Positions 14,981-23,134 of a stretch of DNA of 30,160 nt are shown here, in pieces. Made by a program: the position numbers and the translations under genes. Each line of letters begins with the position of its first letter. Position 1 is the first letter of the stretch. Where the stretch lies: assembly GCA_003662485.1 (NCBI GenBank), contig QMYD01000001.1, positions 1 through 30,160 on the forward strand, read 5' to 3'. The DNA comes from Candidatus Hecatellales archaeon. GTDB lineage: Archaea > Thermoproteota > Bathyarchaeia > Hecatellales > Hecatellaceae. The notes beneath the pieces are model-generated. The model saw nothing but the letters and a program-made list of their open reading frames with translations, was not told where the DNA came from and searched no databases.

Positions 14981-17900
14981 TATGTCCTCTCCTCCAGGAT
15001 TAGTCTTGGAGCTATGCAAAGGCTCATAAGCTCCTGTAGCAGAAGCTTGAAGGCGTAGGAAACTGTTACAGGCGAAATCACGGTTTCATCCCCGCAGATG
15101 GGGCAAACATACTTACGCTGCCTTGAATCATACCAGGCGATAAGCCCACACTTCTCGCAAACATAAATCACATACTTGTCGGATTCGTCTAGAAGCCTAT
15201 CCTTCAATAGGAGGGCTGCACCATGGCCAACCAAGCAGTCCCTCTCCATCTCCCCAAACCTTAGGCCTCCGCCTCTCGCCCTGCCCTCGGTAGGCTGCCT
15301 AGTCAGCATTTGAACCTGGCCCCTAGCCCTAGCATGAATCTTGTCTACTACCATGTGGTGGAGCTTCTGGTAGTAGACTATGCCTATGAAAATGTCTGCC
15401 TCAAATTTCTCGCCGGTAATGCCGTTGTACATTACCTCCCTTCCACCATGGTGGAAGCCGAGCTTTTTGAGCAGGCTTCTGAGGTCTTCAACCTTCTCAT
15501 TGGCGAAGGCGGTTCCGTTGATGGGCCTCCCAATGATGGCGGCTATCTTTCCTGCTATGGATTCGAGGAACTGGCCTATAGTCATCCTGGAGGGGAAGGC
15601 ATGCGGGTTGATAATGATGTCTGGAACTATGCCGCTCTCCGTGAAGGGCATGTCCTCCTGGGGTACGAGCATGCCTATTACGCCCTTCTGGCCGTGGCGG
15701 GAGGCAAACTTGTCTCCAAGCTCAGCATCCCTAATATCCCTAACCTTCACCTTCACCAGCGTATTCCCCTGCGAGGTCTTTGTAATCATCACAGAGTCCA
15801 CAATTCCCCGCTCAGAGGGCCTCATGGTTATGGAGGTATCCCTCCTCGTGGGCCCCCTAATCTCAAACTCCTTATACTCTTCGAGGAATCTTGGAGGACT
15901 TGTCCTCCCAACCAGCACATCCAACCCTGAAACCTCGGTCTCAGGGGAGATAATCCCATCGGGTTCAAGGTTCCGATAGTACTGTTCGCCTCTGAAGCCT
16001 ATGGTTCCAGCCTCAGGAAGCTCAAACCTATCCTTTTCGCCTCCCAAGTACTGCTTGGCCTCAGCCTCATAGAGCCTGTAGAAGGTTGAGCGGGCTAGGC
16101 CACGCTCCACCGAAGCCTTATTGAAGATGAGGGCGTCCTCCATGTTGTAGCCTTCGAAGGATAAGACAGCCACCACGCAGTTCTGGCCTGAAGGCCTGTC
16201 ATCATAGCCTATGATATCCATGGGGTCCGTCTTCACAAGGGGTCTCTGAGGATAATGCAGTATATGGCTTCTTGAGTCTGTTCGAAGGAAGAAGTTGGAG
16301 GCGTACATGCCTAGGGCCTGCTTCGCCATTGCCGCCTCATAGGAGTTCCTCGGAGACTGGTTGTGTTCGGGATATGGGATAAGCGAGGCGCAGATTCCCA
16401 GGATGCCGTAGGGCACGATTTCCAGGTGCGTATGCTCCGGGGTTACGTCTTCAGGCCTAAGAGCCACATAGGCGTTTTCCTCCTCATCCGCATCCAAAAG
16501 CTCTATCTGCCCTCTCGCCAGCAAGTCGTACCAGGAAATCTCACCACGCCTAAGCCTTTCAAGATCCTCCTCCGAAACCTTGGGCTTCCCATTTTCAACG
16601 ATGATGAGGGGTCTCCTAATCCTCCCAGCATCAGCGTTAACGTAGACCTCCTTGAGAACCATACCCTTCGACTTGTGAACGTAGAGAGCCACGTTTATCT
16701 CATTACTTATTTCACCCCTACGCCTCATCTGCCTAAGCTTTCTAACAAGCTCCTCAGGATTCAGCGTGTAGCCTATATGGCCGTCATAGAAGACTTTTGC
16801 ACCCTTAAGCCTGAGCTCGGGGTCTGCCTCCTCCACGTCCACGACGCCCAGGCTTCTGAGGAGCTCCCTAACCTTTTCCAGGCTTTCCCCAACCGAGATG
16901 GTGGCGGAGAGGGCTAGGTTCTTAACGAGGCCGCAGTTGGAGCCTTCAGGAGTCTCGTTGGGGCAGATCCTACCCCAGTGGGTGGCGTGTAGGTCTCTGG
17001 CTTCAAAGTTGGGCTGGCTTCGACTTAGGGGTGACTGAAGCCTCCGAAGGTGGCTTAAAGTCGAAATATGGTTGGTTCTGTCGAGAAGCTGGGTTACCCC
17101 CACCTTCCCCCTACCCCAGTTGCCAGTGGCAAGAGCATGCTGAATCCGCTCGGTTATGATTCCAGGCCTAACTGCCGCGTTTATGGCTCCAGCAGGCCCC
17201 ACGCGTTTGAGGCTTGTACGCTCCAGCTGGTATTTCATGTCCCGGCATAGGTTTCTGAAGGTTACGCGGAAGAGGTCTGCTAGGAGGTCTCCAGCAAGCC
17301 TCAGCCTCTTATTGGCGTAATGATCCTTGTCGTCTGGCTTTCTCCATCCCAGCTTGAGCTCTATAAGCCTGCAAACCACCTCAGCCAGGAAGTAGGCCTT
17401 CTTAATCCTGCTCTCTGGGGTTCGGCCCAGATGCGGGAGGAAGTTCCTGTCCAAAACGTTTTCAGCCTTCCTCACCCTGTATTCTTCCACATGGCCGAAG
17501 GCCACCCTGTTCCCAATGTATAGGATGGCATCCTTGGTTTTCATAACTCCTGAAGCCTTCTCAAAGGAGGCGTCAAGCATCTGCTGGATTTCAGGCCTAG
17601 GCGAAACAGCCTCCGCTATCTGCTTGTCAACCTCGAGGCCTAAGGCCTTCATGAGGACGACGAAGGGTATGTCCACCATCACGCCTGGGATGGAGACGTG
17701 GATGGAGCGGTCAGCCCTCATCTTCACTTCGATTCTCGCCCTAAAGCCCACGGTGGTTGAGAAGATTTTAGCCCGATAGGTGGCGGTGGTTCCAACCTCC
17801 TCCACATCCACCATTATCCGGTTGGGTGCAAGGTCTTCGAGGGCTACGATAACCCTCTCCGACCCATTCACGATAAAGTATCCGCCGGGGTCGTTGGGGT

Positions 17901-18369
17901 CCTCACCAGCAGCCATAAGCTCCTCTCGGCTTAACCCGGAGAGGTGGCAGCGTTCAGACTTAACCATAATGGGAATATCGCCTATGTAGACATCCTTGAT
18001 GAAGAGGATTCTCCTCCCATCCTTCTCCACCCACATGTCAAGGTGAAGTGGAGCCGCATAGGTAACGTTTCGAATGCGAGCCTCCATTGGGTAAATCTCA
18101 TGCTCGGAGCCGTCTACCTCAACGATTCTCGGCTTTCCAACCCTTACCTCTCCAAACCTAACCCTATACTTGGTTTCAGCTTCAACATCTATTCCGCCAA
18201 CCTCGCTTATGATTTCCTTAAGCCCGTGGGTTATGAAGTCGTTGTATGAGTTTAAGTGCTGCCTTACTAGGCCTTCCCTTTTAAGCATGCTTTCTAGGAG
18301 AGCCCAGTTTGGAGAGCGGGGTGTCTTAGTAGCATACTCTATGCTGGAAGGCTTAACTACAGTTTCCAA
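14980..18369 (-). CDS. rpoB: RNA polymerase subunit B, unsplit
   Basis: This is the second-largest RNA polymerase subunit, here a single 1129-residue chain rather than the B''/B' pair of many methanogens. Recognisable blocks are YFIVNGSERVIVALEDLAPN, the fork region RRLQSPLSRSQPNFEARDLH, THWGRICPNETPEGSNCGL, SFEGYNMEDALIFNKASVER, KFASRHGQKGVIG, PSRMTIGQFLES, the clamp segment RARGGGLRFGEMERDC and the C-terminal zinc ribbon CEKCG...CPICGD near residues 1070-1095. The TTG start lies 3 bases after the rpoH stop with GAGAGGTAAGG before it. The stop overlaps the rpoA start, so rpoH, rpoB and rpoA are tightly coupled. Confidence 0.97.
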   Translation of the reverse strand: METVVKPSSIEYATKTPRSPNWALLESMLKREGLVRQHLNSYNDFITHGLKEIISEVGGIDVEAETKYRVRFGEVRVGKPRIVEVDGSEHEIYPMEARIRNVTYAAPLHLDMWVEKDGRRILFIKDVYIGDIPIMVKSERCHLSGLSREELMAAGEDPNDPGGYFIVNGSERVIVALEDLAPNRIMVDVEEVGTTATYRAKIFSTTVGFRARIEVKMRADRSIHVSIPGVMVDIPFVVLMKALGLEVDKQIAEAVSPRPEIQQMLDASFEKASGVMKTKDAILYIGNRVAFGHVEEYRVRKAENVLDRNFLPHLGRTPESRIKKAYFLAEVVCRLIELKLGWRKPDDKDHYANKRLRLAGDLLADLFRVTFRNLCRDMKYQLERTSLKRVGPAGAINAAVRPGIITERIQHALATGNWGRGKVGVTQLLDRTNHISTLSHLRRLQSPLSRSQPNFEARDLHATHWGRICPNETPEGSNCGLVKNLALSATISVGESLEKVRELLRSLGVVDVEEADPELRLKGAKVFYDGHIGYTLNPEELVRKLRQMRRRGEISNEINVALYVHKSKGMVLKEVYVNADAGRIRRPLIIVENGKPKVSEEDLERLRRGEISWYDLLARGQIELLDADEEENAYVALRPEDVTPEHTHLEIVPYGILGICASLIPYPEHNQSPRNSYEAAMAKQALGMYASNFFLRTDSRSHILHYPQRPLVKTDPMDIIGYDDRPSGQNCVVAVLSFEGYNMEDALIFNKASVERGLARSTFYRLYEAEAKQYLGGEKDRFELPEAGTIGFRGEQYYRNLEPDGIISPETEVSGLDVLVGRTSPPRFLEEYKEFEIRGPTRRDTSITMRPSERGIVDSVMITKTSQGNTLVKVKVRDIRDAELGDKFASRHGQKGVIGMLVPQEDMPFTESGIVPDIIINPHAFPSRMTIGQFLESIAGKIAAIIGRPINGTAFANEKVEDLRSLLKKLGFHHGGREVMYNGITGEKFEADIFIGIVYYQKLHHMVVDKIHARARGQVQMLTRQPTEGRARGGGLRFGEMERDCLVGHGAALLLKDRLLDESDKYVIYVCEKCGLIAWYDSRQRKYVCPICGDETVISPVTVSYAFKLLLQELMSLCIAPRLILEERT

Positions 18370-18372
18370 ACC

Positions 18373-18633
18373 TTACCTCTCCCTCACCACAAACCTGTAG
18401 TATACGGCTTCGCCGGCGGTGGGGCTCCTCCTAATAATCTTAATGATGTCGCCGGGTTTTGCCCCTAAAGCCTTAACCGCCGGGTCGGTATCTTTAATCT
18501 TGGGGAGGTGGTAGGGCTTTATCTTATACCTGCGAAGAAGCTCTTCAGCTTCCTCCCTAGATAAGATTTCATGCTTGGGTACGAGGACATGCTCGAAGAC
18601 CTTGAAGGAGGCTTCCTCCTTTTTAACGCTCAC
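18373..18633 (-). CDS. rpoH: RNA polymerase subunit H
   Basis: This 86-residue protein matches archaeal RpoH/eukaryotic Rpb5 C-terminal domain: FEHVLVPKHEILSREEAEELL, then KIKPYHLPKIKDTDPAVKALGAKPGDIIKI, and the closing SPTAGEAVYYRFVV. It is needed for open-complex formation at the downstream jaw. The start is GTG; GGGGAGGT lies about 10 bases before it. It is the first gene of the rpoH-rpoB-rpoA-rpl30e-nusA operon, with a minus-strand promoter around 18669-18680. Confidence 0.96.
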   Translation of the reverse strand: MSVKKEEASFKVFEHVLVPKHEILSREEAEELLRRYKIKPYHLPKIKDTDPAVKALGAKPGDIIKIIRRSPTAGEAVYYRFVVRER

Positions 18634-18668
18634 TTGGGCTAGTACCTCCCCTAGCCTGGGCTACCCGG

Positions 18669-18680
18669 CTTAAAAATATT
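18669..18680 (-). promoter_or_regulatory. TATA box of the RNA polymerase operon
   Basis: On the minus strand the sequence AATATTTTTAAG lies about 40 bases before the rpoH GTG. The expected transcription start near 18650 would leave a short leader containing the GGGGAGGT at 18644-18651. It is the only good candidate before this operon. Confidence 0.5.
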
Positions 18681-18844
18681 GTCATCGCCCTAAGCAACGC
18701 ACCACACTATGCACCAAATAGAGCTTGAAGACCATTTAATAAACTTTTAGGCTTAACTCCCCAAGGAGACTTGGGAGAAAGGAGCATTCTGAAGCCTTAA
18801 GTTTTCCATGTTCAGCTAAAAATTTTTTGGAGGAGGCTTGGGCT

Positions 18845-19492
18845 GTGCTAAGGGTTAAAGCTGTAGGCTTCGATCTTGATGGAACCCTCCTAGACAACCT
18901 ACGCCAGCTCTTAGAGGCTTGGAAGCTAGCCCTAGAAAGCTTCGGCATAAAGGTTGAATCCGACCTTGAAATCCTAAAGCATTTTGGGAGGAAGACGACG
19001 GATATCGCTTTAGAGTTTACGGGAAGCCTTGATGAGGCTTTAAAGCTGGTGGAGGCGAAGGACAGGTTTTACGATGAGCTTTGGCCTAAATATTCGAAGC
19101 TTAAGCCTGGAGTCCTAGAAGTTTTAGCCAGGCTGAAGGGGAGGGGATACCTCTGCGGGGTTGCCTCCTCAAACAGGAGGGAGAGGCTTAACAGAATTCT
19201 AAGCCACTTCAGGATTTCAAGCTATGTAGACGCCGTGGTAGGCTATGACGAGGTGGAAAGAGGTAAACCCCACCCAGACATGCTATTCAAGCTTAGCGAA
19301 AAACTTGGAGTAGAAGCCTCGGAAATCGCCTATGTGGGTGACACCTTCTACGATGTGGAGATGGCGAGGAGGGCGGGAGCCATCTCCATCCTCATACCTT
19401 CAGGCCTCCCCCAGCAAGGACTGAAGGCCAAACCCCACTACACCCTGAAAAACCTGGGGGAGCTGCTAGAGCTCCTTGAGCATGGCAACTAG
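18845..19492 (+). CDS. HAD-superfamily phosphatase (phosphoglycolate-phosphatase-like)
   Basis: This is a small-molecule phosphatase of the HAD fold. Visible motifs: I, GFDLDGTLLDN (nucleophile Asp10, acid Asp12 from the chosen start); II, VASSN; III, the lysine in RGKPHPDM; IV, YVGDTFYDVEMARRAGA. A helical cap domain lies between motifs I and II, as in phosphoglycolate phosphatase and beta-phosphoglucomutase relatives. The GTG at 18845 is preferred because GGAGGAGG sits 8 bases before it; an in-frame TTG at 18827 overlaps that site. The 3' end overlaps the convergent DUF89 gene by 27 bases. The substrate is not determined. Confidence 0.85.
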   Translation: MLRVKAVGFDLDGTLLDNLRQLLEAWKLALESFGIKVESDLEILKHFGRKTTDIALEFTGSLDEALKLVEAKDRFYDELWPKYSKLKPGVLEVLARLKGRGYLCGVASSNRRERLNRILSHFRISSYVDAVVGYDEVERGKPHPDMLFKLSEKLGVEASEIAYVGDTFYDVEMARRAGAISILIPSGLPQQGLKAKPHYTLKNLGELLELLEHGN

Positions 19493-20383
19493 GCTGCCCT
19501 TTTCAACACCCAGGCTTCTAGCCACAGGCCCACACTTCGCCTTAAGCAGGAAGAAAACCTTTAAGCCCAGATTTGCACCCTCAAGCTCTGTTAAGGCTTC
19601 ATAGTTTCCCATACCCTTGGCTATGATCAGCCTCGCCTGCTTCATGTCGCTTTTAACGTTTTCAGGTGCTTCATCCCAGATAAGCCCCACCGTATCCCCT
19701 ATTGTTTCAATCCTGCTGGCAGCCTGAGCCATACCTGAGGCCTCAGCATCCTCAAGGGTTGCATCGTTAAGTACTGGGCTACCCTTCACGACTAGAGTTA
19801 CCTCAGCCCCAAAATCTCTCCTTAACGTTTCCACCAAAACCCGGTCTAAAACGATTTCTCCAGCGTTGTCGGCCAGGTAGAGAAGTGGGCCTCCCCCCTT
19901 AACCAGCCTGTAAGCCTCCTCAACCATGTCTAGGCTGAAGGCTGCATCTTCAAGGGAAAGCTTGAAACCTTCGAGGTTGAAGTCGTAATCCTTCACGTCG
20001 AATTCTAGGGCGTTTGCTAAAGCTGCCACAAGGCAGGCTCTCCTAAACCTTCCCCGAGCATCCTCCGCCTTTGAGACGTAAGCTTCAGCCTCGGGTAGAA
20101 GGCTTAAAGCAAGCCTATTGGACTCCTTCTTCATCCCAGCGTAGGGATCCCTGCCATTAAAGAAGCTCCTTATAATCCTGTCCCTCAGGGTTCCAAGCTT
20201 GGCTGGATAGGCTTCAGGCCTGAAGTTTTCAGCCAGCATTTCTAGAACCCTTCGTAGAGCTTCAATCCTAAGGCTTTCATCCTCTGTGAGGTAGGAGGCC
20301 TCCTTATAGCCTCGCTCGAGAAGGCATGGTAAGCATTCAGCCTCAACCTTCAATTCTTCTCCCCTCAGAGAAGGCTTAACCAT
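19466..20383 (-). CDS. DUF89-family protein (predicted metal-dependent phosphatase)
   Basis: The 305-residue protein matches the archaeal branch of DUF89, a family in which eukaryotic members are metal-dependent phosphatases thought to clear damaged phosphometabolites. Supporting motifs are the N-terminal ECLPCLLERG, the metal-binding LLYLADNAGEIVLDR and VVKGSPVLNDAT, IAKGMGNYE and a late FFLLKAKCGPVA. The first ATG (20383) sits about 24 bases after a TATA-like AATATACT, which would make the message leaderless; alternatively TTG at 20353 has GGGGAG 5 bases before it. It converges on, and overlaps, the HAD phosphatase gene. It is divergent from the CooC-like ATPase. Substrate unknown. Confidence 0.82.
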   Translation of the reverse strand: MVKPSLRGEELKVEAECLPCLLERGYKEASYLTEDESLRIEALRRVLEMLAENFRPEAYPAKLGTLRDRIIRSFFNGRDPYAGMKKESNRLALSLLPEAEAYVSKAEDARGRFRRACLVAALANALEFDVKDYDFNLEGFKLSLEDAAFSLDMVEEAYRLVKGGGPLLYLADNAGEIVLDRVLVETLRRDFGAEVTLVVKGSPVLNDATLEDAEASGMAQAASRIETIGDTVGLIWDEAPENVKSDMKQARLIIAKGMGNYEALTELEGANLGLKVFFLLKAKCGPVARSLGVEKGSLVAMLKEL

Positions 20384-20483
20384 TTCAAGCTTTAAGGCTT
20401 CAAAGTATATTACGTGGCCTTCCTGTAAGATTTTATTCTAAAGCTGGTATGATTTAACTGGTCGGAGGGGAGGTAGATAGGCG

Positions 20484-21248
20484 GTGAAGATTCTTGTTTG
20501 CGGTAAGGGTGGAAGCGGTAAAAGCGTTGTAACCACGCTTCTCGCGGGGGAGCTAGCCTCTAGGGGCTTTAAGGTCCTAGTAGTCGACATGGATGAGTCG
20601 AACTTCGGCCTGCACAGGCAGCTAGGCCTAGAACTCCCTAAAAGCCTAACAGAATATCTTGGAGGCAGAAGGGAGCTTTCCCAGAAGATCTTCAAGGCTT
20701 CAGGGGAGGAGGAAGTTCTATCCCAGGTTTTCAGGGGCGGGTGGAAGGTGGAAAGCCTTCCAGCCGAATGCTTATCCCATAGGGGGAACATCACCCTCCT
20801 CGCTGTGGGTAAAATCCGAAGGTTTGAGGAGGGCTGCGCCTGCCCTATGGGAGCCCTGGCGAGAAGCCTCCTCGAAAGGCTTGAACTTGGCGAGAGGGAA
20901 GTCATCCTCGTGGACTCAGATGCCGGAATTGAACACTTCGGCAGGGGTGTAGAAGGCGCATGTAGCCTCATCTTGGTAGTTGTGGATCCAACCTACGAGT
21001 CGCTTAGGCTTTCAACAAGCATTCTAAAGATGGCGGGGGAGGCTGGGAAGCCCGCATACCTAATCCTGAACAGGGTTAACAGCAGAATCATGGACACGCT
21101 GATGAAAGGTCTTGATAAAAGCAGAATTTTAGGAGTTGTTCCCGAGAGGGAGGAAATCTTCCAAGCCTGCTTGGAGGGCTCGGAAATCAGGCTCAACCTA
21201 AAAGAGGTAAGCGAGCTCGTAGACAGGCTGCTCAGCCTTAAACCCTAA
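20484..21248 (+). CDS. CooC-like nickel-insertion/ParA-type ATPase
   Basis: This is a 254-residue P-loop ATPase of the MinD/CooC group. The deviant Walker A is CGKGGSGKSV (residues 6-15), followed by a switch VVDMDESNFGLHRQLG and VDSDAGIEHFGRGV. Cys118 and Cys120 form a CAC motif (in CACPMGAL); in CooC proteins a CxC at this place binds nickel at the dimer interface, and CooC helps insert nickel into carbon monoxide dehydrogenase. The GTG start has an excellent GGAGGGGAGGT before it. No carbon monoxide dehydrogenase gene is adjacent, so its client is unknown. It could also serve another metalloenzyme. Confidence 0.8.
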   Translation: MKILVCGKGGSGKSVVTTLLAGELASRGFKVLVVDMDESNFGLHRQLGLELPKSLTEYLGGRRELSQKIFKASGEEEVLSQVFRGGWKVESLPAECLSHRGNITLLAVGKIRRFEEGCACPMGALARSLLERLELGEREVILVDSDAGIEHFGRGVEGACSLILVVVDPTYESLRLSTSILKMAGEAGKPAYLILNRVNSRIMDTLMKGLDKSRILGVVPEREEIFQACLEGSEIRLNLKEVSELVDRLLSLKP

Positions 21249-21295
21249 CAAACCTTTAAATCAGCCTCAAACCTTACTAGCAATAACCAGCTTTA

Positions 21296-21383
21296 GCCGG
21301 GGTACCCTAGCCAGGTAAGGGGCAGGCCTGGAGAGCCTGTGGCCCGCTGGGCCTCGTGGGTTCAAATCCCACCCCCGGCGCCA
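21296..21383 (+). tRNA. tRNA-Ser (anticodon GGA)
   Basis: A complete cloverleaf is readable: acceptor GCCGGGG with CCCCGGC, anticodon stem CAGGC/GCCTG with loop CTGGAGA (anticodon GGA, reading UCC/UCU), the long variable arm GGCCC-GCT-GGGCC expected for serine tRNAs, and T arm GTGGG-TTCAAAT-CCCAC. Discriminator G and an encoded CCA follow. No intron. A TATA-like CCTTTAAATC lies upstream around 21252-21261. Confidence 0.96.
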
Positions 21384-21486
21384 AGTGCATAACCCCAGAG
21401 ACCTTGAAGACCTTGTAAACTTTGGTTTTGTGAAGCAGAAACACTTTTAAACTCAAGAAACCGGGGGTTATCATACATCCATACCT

Positions 21487-21502
21487 AATTTCTGAGGAAA
21501 TT
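21487..21502. promoter_or_regulatory. Short palindrome upstream of flavin reductase
   Basis: AATTTC-TGAG-GAAATT is a perfect 6-base inverted repeat with a 4-base centre. It lies about 14 bases downstream of the start expected from the TATA-like CTTTTAAAC at 21444-21452, so it could be an operator or a small hairpin in the leader of the flavin reductase gene. Function is inferred only. Confidence 0.3.
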
Positions 21503-21553
21503 CTAAGCGAAAACTTTTGTGTTTTGGTAGGGCTTAATTTTACGGGTGGTTTA

Positions 21554-22069
21554 GTGTTGGAGGCTGGGAGGAAAATTAGCCAGCTTATTTTCCCTAGGGT
21601 TGTAGCTCTGATAACCACGTGTAGTAGGGAGGGGAGAGCGAATGTTGCCTCCTTCTCCTTCCTCATGCCTGTGAGCTTCAACCCTAAATATGTGGCCTTC
21701 GCCATCGACCCCTCAAGATACAGTTACTCAAACCTGAAAGAGAACGGTGAATTCGTTGTAAACATTCCAATGGAGGATATGCTGGAGAAGGTTTGGATTT
21801 GCGGAAGCCGCTCTGGGAGGGATACCGACAAGTTTAGCCTGGCAGGCCTAACCACGCTTCAAAGTGTAAGGGTTAAACCTCCAAGGATAGCTGGATGCCC
21901 AGTTCAGCTTGAATGTGTGGTTGAACTGGATCGGAAGTTTGGAGACCACCACCTCATCGTTGGAAGAGTGGTGGAAGAACATGTGGAAACCGGTGACTTC
22001 ACTCCGCTAACCCACCATTCAGGCTCTGTTTTCCGCAAGGTTGGAGAAGCCCTCAAGGTGGAAGCCTAA
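21554..22069 (+). CDS. Flavin reductase-like FMN-binding protein
   Basis: This is a split-barrel FMN-binding protein of the flavin reductase/DIM6 family; members reduce flavin or act as small NAD(P)H-linked electron carriers. Characteristic segments are ISQLIFPRVVALITTCSREGRANVASFS, FLMPVSFNPKYVAFAI, SRYSYSNLKENGEFVVNIP and VGRVVEEHVE. Around 171 residues, the normal size. The start is uncertain: GTG at 21554 (GGTGG before it), TTG at 21557, or an upstream TTG at 21524. It follows tRNA-Ser and precedes a small winged-helix gene on the same strand. The electron partner is unknown. Confidence 0.85.
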   Translation: MLEAGRKISQLIFPRVVALITTCSREGRANVASFSFLMPVSFNPKYVAFAIDPSRYSYSNLKENGEFVVNIPMEDMLEKVWICGSRSGRDTDKFSLAGLTTLQSVRVKPPRIAGCPVQLECVVELDRKFGDHHLIVGRVVEEHVETGDFTPLTHHSGSVFRKVGEALKVEA

Positions 22070-22142
22070 GAGGGGGAAACCTTTTTCTATCTCCTGAAAA
22101 AATAACCTTTAATCTTTCCTGCAGGCGTTTAGGGGTGGAAGA

Positions 22143-22421
22143 TTGGCTACGGAGGAAGACATTAAAGCTTATGAGCTGATTGTCAGGAACACCCCGCTGA
22201 AAATCATCACGGACAAGCTTAAGGAGGGGGAGAAAACCCTAAGCGACTTGGAGGCAGCTCTAAACGAGGTTTCAAAGGACCTAGACCCGCTAGTCATAAG
22301 ACTCTACATGGACCAGCTTGAAGCACAGGGCTTCGTGGAGAAGAAGGAGGGTGAAAACCCCTCCTACACGCTGACGGAGAAATGGAAAAAGGTGGAGGCT
22401 GAAAGGGGGGCTAAAGCCTAA
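22143..22421 (+). CDS. Small winged-helix-like protein
   Basis: This 92-residue protein is not assigned to a named family. It is helical at first (EEDIKAYELIVRNTPLKIITD), with LSDLEAALNEVSKDLDPLVIRLYMDQLEAQGFVEKK followed by SYTLTEKWKKVE. The helix, then 'Q-L-E-A-Q-G-F-V-E-K-K' and 'Y-T-L-T' order is the usual helix-to-wing layout of archaeal one-domain transcription factors. The TTG start is preceded by GGTGGAAG. It ends 8 bases from the convergent triosephosphate isomerase gene. A DNA-binding role is likely but unproven. Confidence 0.7.
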   Translation: MATEEDIKAYELIVRNTPLKIITDKLKEGEKTLSDLEAALNEVSKDLDPLVIRLYMDQLEAQGFVEKKEGENPSYTLTEKWKKVEAERGAKA

Positions 22422-22429
22422 CAGGCTTT

Positions 22430-23128
22430 TCAGGTTTTCCTGGAGGCTTTAACCAGCGCCTCCGCCATTTCAGCTAACACTCTTTCCGGTTTTTCAGCCT
22501 TCACAACTCCGCTGGCGAGGAGGACCCCCTTAGTTCCAAGGTTTAGGGCTGCCTCAACATCAGGCCCCCTGCTTATTCCAGCCCCGCATAGAACAGGAAT
22601 TCCAGAATTCACTCTTGCAACGGCTTCTAGGGCTTTGGTGACCACTTCGGGTTTAGCCTTCGAAACAGGTATGCCCGTTCCTATGAGCTCCGGAGGCTCT
22701 ATGGCTATGATGTCCGGTTTAAGCCTGGCTATCTGGCCGCAGGTTTCAGGTGTGTCAGCGCAGACCACGGTAGTCAGTCCTACCTCCCGAGCTCTGCCTA
22801 TCCCACCCTCAACAGCCTCCAGTGGTATGTGCCTCTCAGAATGGTTTAGGAGGGTTCCAACAGCTCCAGCCTCCCTAACGGCTTCAGGGAGCACATGGCC
22901 TGTTCGGCTTCCAGGCTTAACCCCATCAAGGTGCTGGGCTAAGACAGGTATCTCAACGTTTTCAGCGATTTTAGCTAGGTCGGTGAACTGGGGGGCTACG
23001 GCTATGGTTACCCCATACCTGCGGGCAGCCTCCTCGCATTTTCTCGCTAGCTCCAGCGCTCTAGGCCCTGTGGCTTCAAGGTAGCATTTGAAGTTAACGA
23101 TGATGGCGGGGAGCTCCAGCCTTCCCAA
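22430..23128 (-). CDS. tpiA: Triosephosphate isomerase
   Basis: It interconverts dihydroxyacetone phosphate and glyceraldehyde 3-phosphate. The 232-residue length fits the short archaeal form (bacterial enzymes are about 250). Catalytic residues are visible: Lys14 in VNFKCY, His96 in LNHSERH and Glu144 in IEPPELIGTG; the phosphate-binding CGAGIS and VLLASGVV follow. The TTG start comes 6 bases after the stop of the FBP aldolase/phosphatase gene, so the two are one operon carrying consecutive gluconeogenic steps. No strong Shine-Dalgarno sequence is seen, in keeping with coupled translation. Confidence 0.95.
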   Translation of the reverse strand: MGRLELPAIIVNFKCYLEATGPRALELARKCEEAARRYGVTIAVAPQFTDLAKIAENVEIPVLAQHLDGVKPGSRTGHVLPEAVREAGAVGTLLNHSERHIPLEAVEGGIGRAREVGLTTVVCADTPETCGQIARLKPDIIAIEPPELIGTGIPVSKAKPEVVTKALEAVARVNSGIPVLCGAGISRGPDVEAALNLGTKGVLLASGVVKAEKPERVLAEMAEALVKASRKT

Positions 23129-23134
23129 GCCTGC

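Noticed and set aside
15310..15930. Long plus-strand frames opposite rpoB and rpoA (up to about 200 codons)
   Set aside because: They are antisense to well conserved polymerase domains, lack their own start signals, and arise from the codon bias of the real genes.
11132..18369. Possible inteins or introns in rpoA or rpoB
   Set aside because: Both proteins are of ordinary length with all conserved blocks continuous; no splicing-domain motifs are seen.
21389..21470. ATAACCCC and GGGGTTAT about 66 bases apart after tRNA-Ser, as an attachment site or long hairpin
   Set aside because: Arms are only 8 bases with a long loop and no integrase gene is nearby.
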